The notes under the pieces are model-generated. The model did not search any database. It was not told the DNA's origin and was given only the letters and a program-made list of their open reading frames with translations. Shown here piece after piece: positions 1-12,091 of a stretch of 64,000 nt of DNA. The position numbers and the translations under genes were made by a program. This stretch comes from Pseudisothecium myosuroides (Eukaryota > Streptophyta > Bryopsida > Hypnales > Lembophyllaceae). The stretch spans positions 4,528,501 to 4,592,500 of the forward strand of contig OX637291.1 of NCBI GenBank assembly GCA_951799445.1. The letters are read 5' to 3'. The stretch's first letter is position 1. Each line of letters opens with the position of its first letter.

Positions 1-2606
1 CTTGGCAAACCTGATGCTGAGTGTTTTCCACTCTTACAGACTTTAGAGCGTCCATTTTGATTGCTTGAATGCAACTTAGCTTCATTTCCTCTGCCAAGCG
101 GACAATATCTAATACCTGAACTCAGTAGTTCAATATCCAAGTAGTTATTCATCACAGTTATCAATTGAGATAAACAGACTAAATATGTGTCCCAACCTCA
201 ACCGAGACTAGAAGATCAAGGACCAAAGCTGGCAAGTTGGCAGCACCTACATATCAAGACACCAAAACCTCATGGTCCACCACATCCAAGGCGACAGGTC
301 TCACAACACGTACCTTATTATGTGATCGATCAAGTGCAATAACCTCGCCCTTGTCCCTCATGAGTGTAGCAATTCCGGTTGTCTTTCCGCCTGGCGCAGC
401 GCACATGTCCAGGATACGTTCCCCTGGCTGAGGATCTGCAAATGCATGGAAGATACTAAACCATGGAAGATAACGAAAGAGGACCCGGAATTCCAGTCGG
501 AGAGATCAAACCCTGTTATCATTTCAAGTTGGAAAAAAGGACATACCAAGAACGTGAGCAGCAACAACACTTGGAAGATTTTGAAGAAAAATTTCACCAT
601 TGAGCAAACCTGCGAGGAACAAATTTCAAACCGTAAAACGATTGGAAAAAATGCATTTGTTGAACGAGAGAACATGGACCCAATTCCAACACATTTCAAT
701 AAGATGAAACAACACCAGAGATCAAGGGTACGGGACATTGAAATGTACCAGAAAATGGCGGAAGATCATATACTCGATTGACCATCTTAACTGCTACACC
801 CTTAGTTTCTCTGAAAAGATTTGCTCTCGTCATCATGGCTCGACCGATTCCAATGAACCAACCACTTCGGTCTTCATCCGTGAATTCTGCAAACACCAGC
901 AAAACTGATCATGACAATGTGGCCTCCAAGCAAAATAATGCTAAAACATATATGGTATCAGAATCTGAGCAAAATTCCCTCGTACATGATCTCGATTATT
1001 CCGGTACACCAGTATTGTATTCGCACACACGCAATTACTGTTTATTCCACCAGTAAAGGACAACCGTCTAATTATAATCAAAATGACAAATGGGGTGGGC
1101 TATGGTCAAGACAACAATCTCACGTGACTTAGCGTGCTCAGACGAAAGCGTGGTGCCTCGGGTAACCCCCACAAACCAGATCCCTTCTCCATTTGGCCTT
1201 TCCATGGCCACAGACACAGACACAAGTTCATCCTTCTCAATACGACCGCTACACGCCAAAACTCCGGGTACAAATACCTTCACAGCAGAGGGGGAACACT
1301 CAGTATTAGCTTCATCAAAAGAGTTCAAAATCCACTGCAACCTGTTTTTGAAAAAGCATATAATGCACCATTCAATCAGACCCTTTCTGGTATACGAACA
1401 ACGGCAACAAATTGCTAACTCAAGGTACTCTTGGTTCCACCTACATGAGCGCCACGAAGGACAGCTTCGGCGCATTTTCGGCTCACGACCACCTCCCGCA
1501 GCACTCCTCCCTCCCCACGAGCAGCTTCGTAGTTGATGGAACAGGGACCTCTTCCTTTGACCATAACCACGTTGTCCAAGACATCGTGCTGGAAGCACAC
1601 ACCACAAGTGTCGAGTCCATTCTCCAGTTCCGGTGGTGATGTAACACAATTCCTGTCTGATGCCCCGGTAGAGTGACCAGCATCAGCGTCGCTGGACATC
1701 AGGATCTGATTATTACCAACCTGCTGTTGTAACACATAGTGACTGAGCTGCTTGCTAACCTCCTCGGTAGTCGTTTGGAGAGTGTTCACTCGGACACATG
1801 AATAAATTGAAGGTCGACTGCTACCACGAGAATTTATCACGTGAGTGCTACGTCCATGAAAAAAAGAGCTGAAGCCTCAGAATTGGAAACGACAAAATTG
1901 AGAACACAATCAGTTCGGACCATTCCACAGTACAGGTGTGGCGTTTCTATAGCTTAAGAACAAAATTCGACCTTAAACCCTGAGATGAGGAGCAGTTTCT
2001 ACGGAAACCCAACTCAGGGCTGAAAGAAGACGAGAATTACAGGCTTGCAATGCAGTTAAAGATAGCGTGGTTTGTATAGCGGAACACATTAAGCAGGTTG
2101 GTGGCATTGAGCATAAACCCTAAACCCTAAAACCTTGAAGCGTCTGTCGAATGCCAGGGACTAATAAACGCAACGCAGTTCAAGATAGCGTTCGGTTCAT
2201 ATAGCGGAACACATTAAGCAGGTTGGTGGCATTGTGCATAAACCCTAAACCCGAAATCTTGAAGCCTCTGTCGAATCCCAGACACTAATGCAGCATTGTA
2301 CACCGAGGGCCCATTGGCTTTGCACGTTATATACCATCACACCCCTACCACATGAAGCAAAACTGCTCTTTCCAAATTCGACCAAGAAACCCGTTCTTCC
2401 GAATTCTGTAATTGACACCAGGATTCCTGGTCAGTGCAGCAAACTTACGTGAGAGCGTCGGAAATGCGGGCGAAGTGTGAGCGTCCATACGCTTGACTGA
2501 GATACTGGTGCACTCGCGGGTTCCACACCAGTCTGGGCTGGTAGGATGCATGGTAGTCCACGACGAAGATGGGCTCCGGCGACAGCCCCTCCTCCGCCTC
2601 CTGCAT
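1..2606 (-). CDS. NSUN6-like tRNA/RNA (cytosine-5)-methyltransferase, 5' part
   Basis: Predicted SAM-dependent RNA m5C methyltransferase of the NOL1/NOP2/Sun family. Human NSUN6 methylates C72 of certain tRNAs; the activity here is inferred. Visible exons on the minus strand are 2606-2449, 1817-1445, 1277-1124, 886-749, 609-547, 435-314 and 115-38. All have GT donors and AG acceptors, and their phases join into 362 uninterrupted codons. Exon 1 starts at the ATG at 2606, has an in-frame stop upstream, and encodes the WNP...AYG..HF..I N-terminal region known from the plant homologue. Exons 2-4 hold the PUA-type part, with AEAVLRGAHV and GVTRGT. Exon 6 has the SAM-binding motif DMCAAPGGKTT (about residues 303-315). 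The catalytic cysteine motifs must lie beyond the left edge. The ATG at 1840 is inside intron 1, because the real exon 2 acceptor is at 1818. The gene is divergent from ABI3, with about 1.3 kb between start codons. Assignment to NSUN6 rather than another Sun protein rests on the internal PUA domain. Confidence 0.88.
2047..2288. repeat. Tandem duplication (period about 123 bp) with telo-box motifs in NSUN6 intron 1
   Basis: Two adjacent copies, 2047-2169 and 2170-2288, share a block reading AGCGGAACACATTAAGCAGG followed by a run of AAACCCTAA units (2115-2134 and 2240-2252). The rest of each unit is also similar, ending in CCAG..ACTAAT. AAACCCTAA is the plant telo-box, which also occurs as a regulatory element near housekeeping genes. 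The block lies in the first intron of the methyltransferase gene. Whether it is regulatory or simply a local duplication cannot be told from sequence. Confidence 0.75.
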
Positions 2607-3049
2607 CGCTGCGAAACTCCTCAAACAAATTCCAAACTATTTCTGCATCTGGGACTTCGGTTTTGAAAAGCAATGATCCAATGGAAAAGAGGATTCTCGA
2701 TTCTGGAATTCGAAATTAGCAAGGAGGGGTGCACAGCACACCCTAATCACGGCACAAAAGTAGGGTTTTTTTATACTTTTATACCCCAAAACACAAAATT
2801 CAACCTGCTGGTCCCACTTCGTGCAACGAGTTTAACGTCCTGCTTGTAACTTAGCCAGGCCCGCCTCGCTGACGGACTCGACTGAGCCTGCTGCTCGCGA
2901 CTCCGTTCCAATACTGACTCGACACGTCGAAAATGAATCCACATTGACGTCCACCTCAGTTAAAAGGTACTCCACTACTTAAAGCTGAAAAGGCGTCCCA
3001 AGCCAACTTCCGTCTCTTCTGTGGCTCCGGGCCCTCCCTGCCTGCCTGC

Positions 3050-3390
3050 GCCTGGTCGCGGAGCTCGCTAACATATCAATCGCGTCTCCGCCATCTCCCG
3101 CTTGCTTTTGCTGATCTTTCTCGCCGTGACGGATGGTTCCCATCGTGTAGCACTAGAGCTTCTCATCATCGTCTACTCACAATTTCTTTGTTTCATCACG
3201 TCGTCGCAAAGTCAATTAAGGTAGCCGTGCCACTTGCGGCGTACGTGTTGGCTGGTCGCGGGAGCTCGATCGCTAACTTATTATTCCCCTCTCCGATCCG
3301 CCATTGCCCGCTGACTTTTTCTGATCTTTTTCGCCGTGTCGGAGGGTTTCCAACACGTGACTCTCGAACTCCTCATCGTCTGCTGGCCAT
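3050..3390. repeat. Diverged tandem duplication in the ABI3 upstream region
   Basis: Segment 3050-3178 recurs in diverged form at about 3250-3390, offset by about 200 bp. Shared landmarks in order are CTGGTCGCGG, GAGCTCG, a CCGCCAT..CCCGCT stretch, CTGATCTTT, TCGCCGTG, and a CTC(A)TCATCGTCT end. The second copy carries a CACGTG core where the first has no G-box. Identity falls in patches, so the duplication is not recent. Confidence 0.6.
3354..3359. promoter_or_regulatory. G-box / ABRE core CACGTG
   Basis: A perfect CACGTG palindrome within AACACGTGAC lies 580 bp upstream of the chosen ABI3 start. G-box/ABRE cores are bound by bZIP factors such as ABI5/AREB in the ABA response, and ABI3 proteins act with these bZIPs. 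Autoregulation through this site is only inference. A six-base palindrome also occurs by chance, and it could lie in the transcribed leader. Confidence 0.4.
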
Positions 3391-3721
3391 CGGACTCGCT
3401 CCCGATTTGCTGGTTCGTGAATGGTTGGGGTGGTTTAGCCTGCCTGGCTTCCAGTTTTCTCACTGCAGGGTTTGCCTTCGCCGGTAATCCCCCGCTGGGT
3501 ACCAGGATTGGCGCTTGTGGTTGCAGATTCGTCTCCGGGCCGTCTGGGGGGATCGAACACACACCACGGCTCTTGGGGAGCTAGCTAGGCTGCCAACGTG
3601 GGAATTACTGCTGCACCAGGATATGGAATAATTTCAGTGTGACCGGTATGCCGAGTTTGGTGTGTCCCTAGAAGAAAATGCGGTGATTATTTCAGCCATT
3701 TTTAAATTTCTACTCGCGAGG

Positions 3722-3799
3722 ATGTCGAAGTGCACTGCCAAGGATGCTCTGTTTCTGTGTCTGTTCTCCTATCAAGTGGCACTTCGTTTAGGTATGTGA
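3722..3799 (+). other. Possible upstream ORF (uORF) in the ABI3-like leader
   Basis: An ATG at 3722 opens a short ORF that ends at a TGA just after 3796. It overlaps a good splice donor (TTTAG|GTATGT, donor at about 3799). If spliced to the AG at about 3856, the frame continues for about 60 codons in a different frame from ABI3. I read it as a uORF or leader intron rather than ABI3 protein, because no ABI3 feature is visible in it. Confidence 0.3.
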
Positions 3800-3938
3800 G
3801 GTCCATTTTCAAGGAAACGTGACGAATTGTTCTGAGAGCTTCTTCTGTGCGGTACAGGTGCAGAGAGAGCAACCGCGCAGTCCTTGAAAGGGGATTTGTG
3901 TGGACCCAAGTGGCCCGACTTTGAGGAAGGTTTTGAGG

Positions 3939-6900
3939 ATGGAGAGCAAAGAAGACTTTTGGATGGACATGTATGCCGCTGCCAGCATTCGCTGTGGCCT
4001 ATCTCCTGCTTCCGTCTTGGAGAATCAAGGCAGTGAAGATAGCTCATCTCGCGATGGGTCCCTTCCATCCTGTTCGTCCGCCTCCTCTGAACGTAACAGT
4101 TCAACAGACCTGATCGACGGGGCTGCCAACGCCATTGCTAAAATGGAGGATGGCGAAGTTCGCGCTATGCTGCAGGATGCGGAAGTACGTGCTGTGCTTC
4201 GGAAGGCGACAATTAACGAAGGCGTGTTGACTAAGGCAATCCAGAGCTTGGGCGGTGGGGAGAAAGGTCTCAAGAGTCTGATGGGGTATATTCTGGTGTG
4301 GGTGAAGCAACAAAGGGAAATCAAATCATCGTCTCAGCAACCACCACCATCACCTCCCCCTTCCAATCCAGCTTGGAATTTCTCCACTGCTCAGAATGTG
4401 GTCCTTCAGCCCGGCCCCGATGCGTTTCAGATTCTCAGCGGCATTCTGCAGCCTCCTCCAACAACGGAGCTTCATACTCAGCGCTTTAAATCCCGAAAGC
4501 TAATGACTGGGGAGCCAGAGACGGGTACTGAACTTGGAGGTGTAGACAGTGGGTTTTGTCCGAGCAGTTTCATCAGGAGCCCGGAAGACTATAAGCCTGA
4601 GGTGACGAGTCCTGATATGATGGCTCCATGCAGCTCCCAGCAGCACATCGCCATGCCTTCTGTAGAGCCGACTCCTGCCATGGCCACAAAAGCAGCACGA
4701 AGACACCGAAAAGCAGCACGAAGTCACCGAATGACCAGGCAGAGACAATCCTTTCAAGCACGAGCAGACAGTCCTGTTGCAACAGCCCTTGTTTCTGTAG
4801 GCGCTGGATCGTTGTGGAATACGAATGCTGCCACACCTTCAGCAGTGACGAGTTCAGGGATGTCCGGGGCCCAGACTACTCCCCGAAGTGCTTCTGTCAC
4901 TGCTGCACGGGAGGTACGAAATGACCTCCAGCACAAACTTTAGACGTCGTCTGAAAGCTGCTTACTTTGCGAAGGAGCTGTACAGTAACTTACAGTATGG
5001 TTGAGAGTCCCTCTCATTTGCAGTCCTGGAGATTTTTGGGAAAGAATCTGGGGATACAGTCAAGACTGGCGGTTAAAAGTTCTGTTGTGTTAAAAAGTTG
5101 TATGTTGGGGTTAAGAAACATTTAACTAGTAGACATGTCATTTTGGGACTTTTCAAGCTTCTCCTTATGCCTGAACCCCCAAGTGCCTGAGCTTGAAATA
5201 GGAAGTCCAATTTGGAAGCTTAATACCGGAAGCCTAGGTCAGTTTCAACATTTGTGTGTCTAAATGTGGTTAAATTTGGAATATAGAGTGTACAAAATCG
5301 GGTTAAATTTTGGACTTTAGACTGTATGAAATGTCATTTTGTCATTTTTAAATTATTCGGAGAATTTCTAATTGAAGCTTTTCAGATTTGACTCAGATTC
5401 CTATATGATGCATTCGAACTCCTTTACTTATGGAAGTGGCCAATTTGGGGTAAATACGCACTTACAAGTTAACGCCCAATTCCCAAGCCGTGGTCACTTC
5501 CATAACAATATGTAATAGGAGAAAGAAAAAATTGCTCCCTCCCTTTATTCTGGCTTAGAAAATCTTCTAAATCAACTCTCTGCTTCTAAAGAAAACGAAG
5601 GTTGGGAGTGAGGCACCTTAAACAGCGAATTCAACAACTGTACCGCTTCCACCCTTCGACTCACTTTGTAATGTATGTGTGGGAGTCTTTCGACTTGTGA
5701 GGATGGTCCAACGTCAATTTCGTTAAGTGGTGCGATTCCGGCGCCAAAAATTGTGACATACGCGTACATAATGGCCTAAAATCTGGGTTTTGGATTTATG
5801 TTTCCAAACAGGTGTTCTGAAAGGTTCAAAAGTATTGGAATTCGGCCAATTTAACGAAATTGATGTTGTCCATGTTCCTTCGTTTTATCTGAAGTTTGCT
5901 TTTAAAGTTTTTCAGGGCCGCAGCATGGAATGTTTGACTGTGCTCCTTCAAAAGGAACTTCGACCGAGTGATGTCAACCATCTCGGGCGTATCATACTTC
6001 CCAAGGTTAGTTGGCTGCTTCTAATCCACTTGATTGCAGCTACTGGTGCAGTCATTCTAAATATCATAGTTAGTATTGCGCATCAAGGGTTTCCGTGACT
6101 TACCTTTCTATTCACCCCTCAAAACGATTTGTGCAGATGGCAGCAGAGCACCGCATGCCGTCTCTTGCAGCACGAGGAAGTGTCTCCATACAGATGGAAG
6201 ATTTTGACTCAGGTCATGCCTGGAATCTCAGATACAGGTATGGATCGGTTTGTGTCCGTTCCTCATTTTCAATACTCTGTCTCTCTTATGGCAAGAAGCT
6301 TGGGCCAGTAGCAGTCTGGAGCTCGTCACTAAGTCATTCAGTACTTCTACGTCTTGATTGCTTTTGCCCTTCCCCTGCTTCGTTGTGAATTGGCACCAAG
6401 TGCTTTTTCCATAGCCCGGTGTCGCTGTGTTTTGGTTTGGGTTCCTTGTTGCGGCTTGCGAGGTTTCAGTGAAGTATGGTGATGTAGAAAGAGTGGATTG
6501 TTGGATAATTTTGTAGACTCCGTGGAGTTCATTTGCGTTTTTTGACGTTCCTTTGAGGTTCCATCTAGATTAAGTTGTAGTTATCTCTTGAGGCGTAAGA
6601 GGATTATTTTTGTGGGATGCGATTTTTCTATAAATTTCCCCATCCTTGAATTGCAGTTGGTGGTTGATTGTTGTTTCCTTCCAGTGTAATACATCCTGCC
6701 TAAAATGGGTTCTTCACCCCGAGTTACTTTGGGCACTTCATGGTAAGTATGGATATTGTTTATTAAGAAGGGCCCTTCTCGGCTAGAATGTGCGTCAACT
6801 GCTAGATCCATCTCTAGGAATGGGGCAGGGATATTATAATTTAGGCAGTTCAACTACGGCGGAAGAAAATCTCTCGAACATTCCAAGATCATGTGTTTTA

Positions 6901-7875
6901 TTTTGGGTGTTTTTTTTCCATCCAAGTCGTGAAATAGTAGGTCTCTTGCATCTGAGTAGTGCATAAACTTTTGTGGACATGTTTTTGTGAGTAGGTTGTG
7001 GCCCAACAACAAAAGCCGGATGTACATATTGGAGAATACTGGTGAGCATCCTCGGATTGGAAGTCATTACAAATTTGGTGTCTTGTTCATATCTTAATCG
7101 CAATCACCATCTCAATTAGTGACTGTTCACTCAAGACCAAACTGTTCACAATCATCCAGTTGCTGATTTCGATGAAACTATCTTGGTCTTTCGCAGCGGC
7201 GTTTGTGATGTCACACGGCCTTGTGGAAGGAGATCTAGTCGTAATTTACCGAGTTCTGCACGGGGGTTATGTAAGTATCACTTTTTGGGTACATGGTTGT
7301 GATGGTGTGCTGAATAGTGGAGCATCTTCGAGAGCTGTCTTTGTAGCAAGAGATGGTTGACTTTATTGATGATCCCATCTTGGTAGATAACTGTCTCTGT
7401 GAACCTGTGTAAGGTTGAATATTGGACTTACTCGGGAATGGTGGGCTTAGTTTGAACTCGCTCTGTTCATGGTAGATTTGGTTCTGAAACCTTCGCAGAG
7501 TATTTGCAGGTTTTGCGAGGAATGAAGAAGGAAAATGGAAGACTAGACATAGAACCGGTACAGGAGAAATTTGCATACAGCTTGGCTGAAGGTTCCCTAG
7601 AGGAACAACCTTCTCTACACGAAAATGGCGCACTTGTCCAACGGCTGTATGGAGGAGGCCCTTCAGACAAATCCGTCAAGGAGGAGCCCGTGAATCTGGA
7701 CGGTGATCCTTTTTTGAAGGAAGAGATTTTGAGCACGGGTCCTTCGTTTGAGTTTGACAGCAGTTGCATTGAAACGTTGGAACGGTTTCCAAGTTTGACC
7801 TTGGACTTCCCCTTTGAGGAGATGATGGCGGTGACAAGGCCAGAGCCCGATGGTAGCCAGAGAGGGATTCTGTAA
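3939..7875 (+). CDS. ABI3: ABI3/VP1-like B3-domain transcription factor
   Basis: Nuclear transcription factor of the ABI3/VP1 family, which controls ABA, seed or desiccation programmes. Exons are 3939-4913, 5916-6005, 6137-6237, 6995-7041, 7197-7270 and 7510-7875, giving 550 aa with all junctions in phase and GT..AG introns. Six exons is, as I recall, also the usual count for ABI3/VP1. A B1-like region (about residues 81-127) has AEVRAVLRKATI and LGGGEKGLKSLMGYILVWVK. A B2-like basic motif (about 250-272) ends RMTRQRQ. The B3 DNA-binding domain (about 329-438) is split over exons 2-6, with LLQKELRPSDV, LGRIILPK, WNLRYR, WPNNKSRMYILENT, GLVEGDLVVIYR and VLRGMK. The C-terminal 110 residues are acidic and unassigned. 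Start: the frame is open from a stop at 3885; the ATG at 3939 is the first in frame and has a G at +4. An upstream coding exon cannot be excluded. Intron 1 is about 1 kb. Confidence 0.9.
4688..4729 (+). repeat. 21-bp tandem duplication inside the ABI3 B2-like motif
   Basis: Two adjacent 21-bp units (4688-4708 and 4709-4729) differ at one base and encode KAARRHR and KAARSHR in tandem. They sit where ABI3/VP1 proteins carry the short basic B2 motif (KEARKKRMARQRR-like). The duplication keeps the frame and lengthens the basic stretch by seven residues. Confidence 0.8.
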
Positions 7876-10800
7876 AATAGAACTTCAAACTTTGTCTTTT
7901 TGTTGTAAATTGGAAAACTGCGATCATTATGCAAAATTTGGACGTGGAGTAGTACACAAGACACACTTCACACGTTGCTTAGTTTTGATCCATAAAAAAA
8001 TAACTTCTCACTTTTTAGATTTTTGGAAATTGTAATAATCAAGCCATTTTTCAACAATAGCTTGATACACGTTTTATCTACAAACAATGAACTCAACACT
8101 TTGTAAATAGAATCAGAGTCATGTACCAGAAAATAATATGATGACTTTTATTGAAAGAATTACATTTTTTGAAGTTTTATTTTCAAAATTGTACAAGGTT
8201 GGATTGAAATTTACAGTTTTTCAAATTTGTATTGTATTTTTCAATTTTTCAATATGATTATGGGTCTCTTTGTATGGTGTGCGTTTAGAACCAATCCATT
8301 CCATACAAAAGGTATGGCCATATGGCAATTTTTAGACTTTTAGAATAATTTGTGTGGCTCTTAAAAATCTTCATAAACAATACATGTGGCTTCTCAAAGC
8401 ATCCTAGTAATCCTTATAATTTCTTTGTGTTTTATAGGAGACTTTATTTTTCTTTCAAAAAACTTCAAGACATAGTGACATTATATGTTGGAAGCACAAA
8501 GTAAAAAACCTCAATCTTGCCAACACAAGTCCTATTGCCTTTTAGCTTAGCTTGTTTGATGTACTTTGTGGAATTAATATATTTTGTGAAGTTATCAAGT
8601 CCATCCAAGGAATGGCATTTTTGTAACCTTGTGGTCTTGCTACCTATTTTGGCTATTTGAATCTTCTTTGCTTTGAAGATGTTTTTTGTTTGTGTGATAC
8701 ACAACTTCATGCAACATGGGCAAATTCCTTTTTTACCCTTAAAATTTGGTAATTATGTAACTAACATGATATAATATGCAATTGTCAAAAACAAATAATA
8801 AAAATATATGCAGTGCAAAAACATCCATCCAACAAGAGTCAAAGTTTGTTGACCATGTATATGTTGGCATGGCCATTTTTTTTTGCCTTCTAATTTTGGA
8901 GACATTATAATCTAGAAATCTACGTGGTGGAAGTTTCTGAGGGCTCTACATTTTTCTACATATTTCCATAGTCGTTTAGTAAAATTTTGTTTGGTTGAAA
9001 TTCACCTACCACAAAATAGAGCACGTATTTACATTGATCCATTGAGGAGGTTTATCTAGCAAGCATTAAAAAAATAATTGGCTTCAATAAGAATACAAGT
9101 TTCAAATTTTCTCAAATTTGTTTTAGCACTAGCCCGCAAGTAATCATTGTAGTGTCATGTTGGTCAAAATGGTGCTAGCATGACTGCTAGTTCACTTGTT
9201 TTTTGGTGGGATTTAATCGTAGCACATGCCTCAAGAGCAGGAAAGAAGGAAATTCAATCTGTGAGCAAAATCCTTGTTGGTTTCTTCTTGTCCAAGTTGA
9301 CTTTTTTTGTTGCACGAGAATAGGGGAAAAGTGTCACCTTGCAATACAATTAGATCCATTACTTCACAATGAAATTATTATGATAATGGCCTTTTTTAGG
9401 CCTCAATTTTTTTCTAATGAATGCAAGATGAAATGCTACAGATTCTTGATCAAATATAAGGTAGGAAACTATTCAAGTGTTACATAATTAGATGACTTCA
9501 AATACTTCTTGTGGAATGTCTCCAACTTTACACATGGCGCAACATAGCTATAAAGTAATAGAAGTTCTAGTGAATGATTTTTGGTTCTTTATAAAGGTAC
9601 TTATAAGGCTCACCTATTTGATACTTTAAGGTACTATCCAATATTGATTTTGAAAATTTACATAAATTTGAAAGATTCTCCATAAATATAATTGTCTTTT
9701 GAAATTAGATAACTTTCATTTGACTACAAGCAAAAAATATTCCCTAATTCTAATTTTGACTATATCTATGCTCATTAAGTAAAATGATCAATTTAATGTC
9801 ACTCTACATTCTTTGAGCATTTACACTATTACACTAAAATGTTGGGATTTCACCAAAAGTTATAAAAAGTGCTCTTGGACCTCCAATTCTTTTCTTTGCA
9901 CTACATTTTGGCATATTAGGAGTGGCCCTTTATATCCAAGATACTGTAAGTCAACTTTATCCTACATTCTACATGGTGATTGGTGAATTGATTATTTATG
10001 GTATACATTTAATAAACAAGGTTGAAAATGAGAAGTTTGTCGAATCTTCAAAAATAGATGTAAAATTTGATTGTGCCAAGATTAGCAAATAGTGGTATAG
10101 ATTATGTTATTTAATTCCAAAGAATGAGTAAGTTCAAAATTTCCAAACTATTATCAATATTAAATATTTTGTTTACATGATTTACTGCTACTAATCATTT
10201 AGAATGGAATCCTAGGTTATCTTACCCCACTTGTAAACACTTGCAACATTTCTCTACAATTGATCCTATTTGCATCCAAAATCAAAACATTGAAAAAATA
10301 CAGTGGCTTTCAAAATGTTTTGTACACTTATAAAAATTGCCATAGCTAATTTAGGAATTAGAGATTTTCAACAAAAATTTGGACCATTTGAGGTATAAGC
10401 AACATAATTGTATAATATAAATTTATGAATTTAAAAAAAAAATTATAATTGAATTAAATTTATTAATGCAAAAAACTTTCAATAGAAGTAAAAAAAAATT
10501 AAGATTCTTTAGTAAGTGGAGTGAGAATTCTTTTTGGAATTTTATGGTAAAGATTTCCTTAGTTTTAAATTTTTTTTATAAATGAAATATCATTGACTAA
10601 AATATGACTCCAAAAATTTATAGTTCTTATAATTTACTTTAAAACTTTGTCAAAATTTGTAGCATTATATGTGATTTGAGGCTTTTGGAAGACCATTTCA
10701 AACTAGTTCCCATCCTCGTTTTCCTCACAAAATCCAAAAGTTTCTACTTATTGGATTCTTCTTGGAGAGTTCATGAGTACTTCTCAAGAACGATGATGAT

Positions 10801-11139
10801 TGGTAAGTTGATGGCCCAAGTTTGCCACATCCAATTCATTAAGTTTCAACACTTAAAATATCAATTTTTTTTAAATTTGACTTCACACTCAAAACAATCA
10901 AACAAATTCAACATCCATAATGCGTAGCATGAAAAGCCACTTGCTGTGAGTGTATAGAGAGGAAAAGACAAGTGCGGTAGTATTAGGTAAAACAACCCAT
11001 GTAGGATATATAAATTAGGATTAGTAGGATCTCAACCGCTAATATACTTAGCTCAAAAGCAAAAACTTTGTTCAAAATAAAATTACAAACCTCACTTAGG
11101 CAGTGTAGAATAATTTTTCTCAAAAAACTTTGAATTAAA
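7876..11139. other. AT-rich spacer, no gene recognised
   Basis: The ABI3 3' flank and spacer are dominated by A/T runs. The ORFs present (for example 8465-8710 on minus and 9203-9487 on plus) are short, AT-biased and lack family motifs. A segment at about 10963-11130 resembles the arms at about 17205 and 19515 (GTAAAACAACCCAT, then TTAGGATTAGTAGGA and a poly-A tract), so it is a fragment of that repeat family. Confidence 0.6.
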
Positions 11140-12091
11140 TTAATCCCTAATGGACCAAACGGTGATTCTGGGCGACATAGTGATTTTGGGCGACAATGTT
11201 GTTGTTTTTCTTTGAAAAAAAATTGTTTTCTTCTTTGAAATTTTCATACAATATGTGCCCAAGGAGTAGCCTTTAAGGCCCAACAATTTTCATAACTTTT
11301 GACTACATGGTTATTGTATGATATGTAGTTTTCATTGCTTAGCGAGCAGTTTGGGTAGCTCAAAAAAATTCTTTAAAAATCAATTTTTTCAAAAAAAAAA
11401 TTGAAACTGGTATTCTAGATTTATATATATGTGGAAAGCTTTGAATCATTCCATTTTGATTAATGAGATGAAGGTTATTGAGGAGCTCATTGAGGAGTTT
11501 TAGTTTGCGGGTAGTTATAGAATCTCTACTCTACAATAAACTTTGACGTCCTTTATTTTAACTCAATTTTCAGTATTTTTGAAAAAAAAAATCATTGGGT
11601 GTAGATTTTTTATTACAACATTACAGCCATTGGAATTAGAATTTTTCAATTCCATAAGTACATTCTTAACAATTTAGTATGTTGAATCATTTTCTACTTC
11701 TTTCTACTTACTATTTTTTTCTGTACATTGTACAATTTCAAATGATTTGAAAATTTTCAAGCATGTAGCCAACTTGCCTTGAAGAATGAATCCAAAGAAT
11801 TACCATTATTTTGGAAAATTTTCATATAAATGTGACCTTGTGAAGTGCACCTACCCTATTTTTTGCATGGCCAAAAAAAGGATTTTTGTAAATTCAAACG
11901 CTAGTATTTTGCAATCTACATGGTGGATATTTCTGAAATTTTTTCCACATCTTTTAAAACTAGCGTACTACAAGATCCTATGGTTACGAGTGTCCAAAAG
12001 TGTTTTTTTTCCTAAAATTGGTCCTTGTACTAGAAATGGCAGTTTTAGAGGGATTTTGGTGAAAACATAGTCAAAAACCTTTAGGGGTTAA
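11140..12091. mobile_element. TTAA-flanked non-autonomous element (piggyBac-like), copy 1
   Basis: The left end reads TTAATCCCTAATGGACC and the right end CCTTTAGGGGTTAA, so the termini are inverted and sit on TTAA. Length is about 950 bp. Internal landmarks shared with other copies include a CTGG..TTCTAGATTTATATAT tract, a TGGAAAGCTTTGA block, and a CTACATGGTGGATATTT-like block near the right end. There is no coding capacity for a transposase. TTAA target duplication and CCC-type termini are typical of piggyBac elements; the family assignment is inference. Confidence 0.6.

Larger units (their letters stand above)
2607..3938. promoter_or_regulatory. Divergent promoter/leader region between NSUN6-like and ABI3-like genes
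   Basis: About 1.3 kb separates the two divergent start codons and has higher GC than the distal spacers. It holds short ORFs without family features, a diverged tandem duplication (about 3050-3390) and a CACGTG G-box at 3354-3359. The ABI3 side (about 3000-3938) is probably its 5' leader. It contains an ATG at 3722 opening a 25-codon uORF, plus a plausible intron from a GT at about 3799 to an AG at about 3856. No clear TATA box was assigned. Transcription starts cannot be placed from sequence alone. Confidence 0.55.

Noticed and set aside
1415..1840. ATG at 1840 as the start of the NSUN6-like protein
   Set aside because: The codons before 1817 are intron. An acceptor at 1818 joins in phase to exon 2606-2449, which encodes the conserved N-terminal region.
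2115..2134. True telomeric array
   Set aside because: There are only about two and a half AAACCCT units, placed within a gene intron, so this is a telo-box motif rather than telomere.
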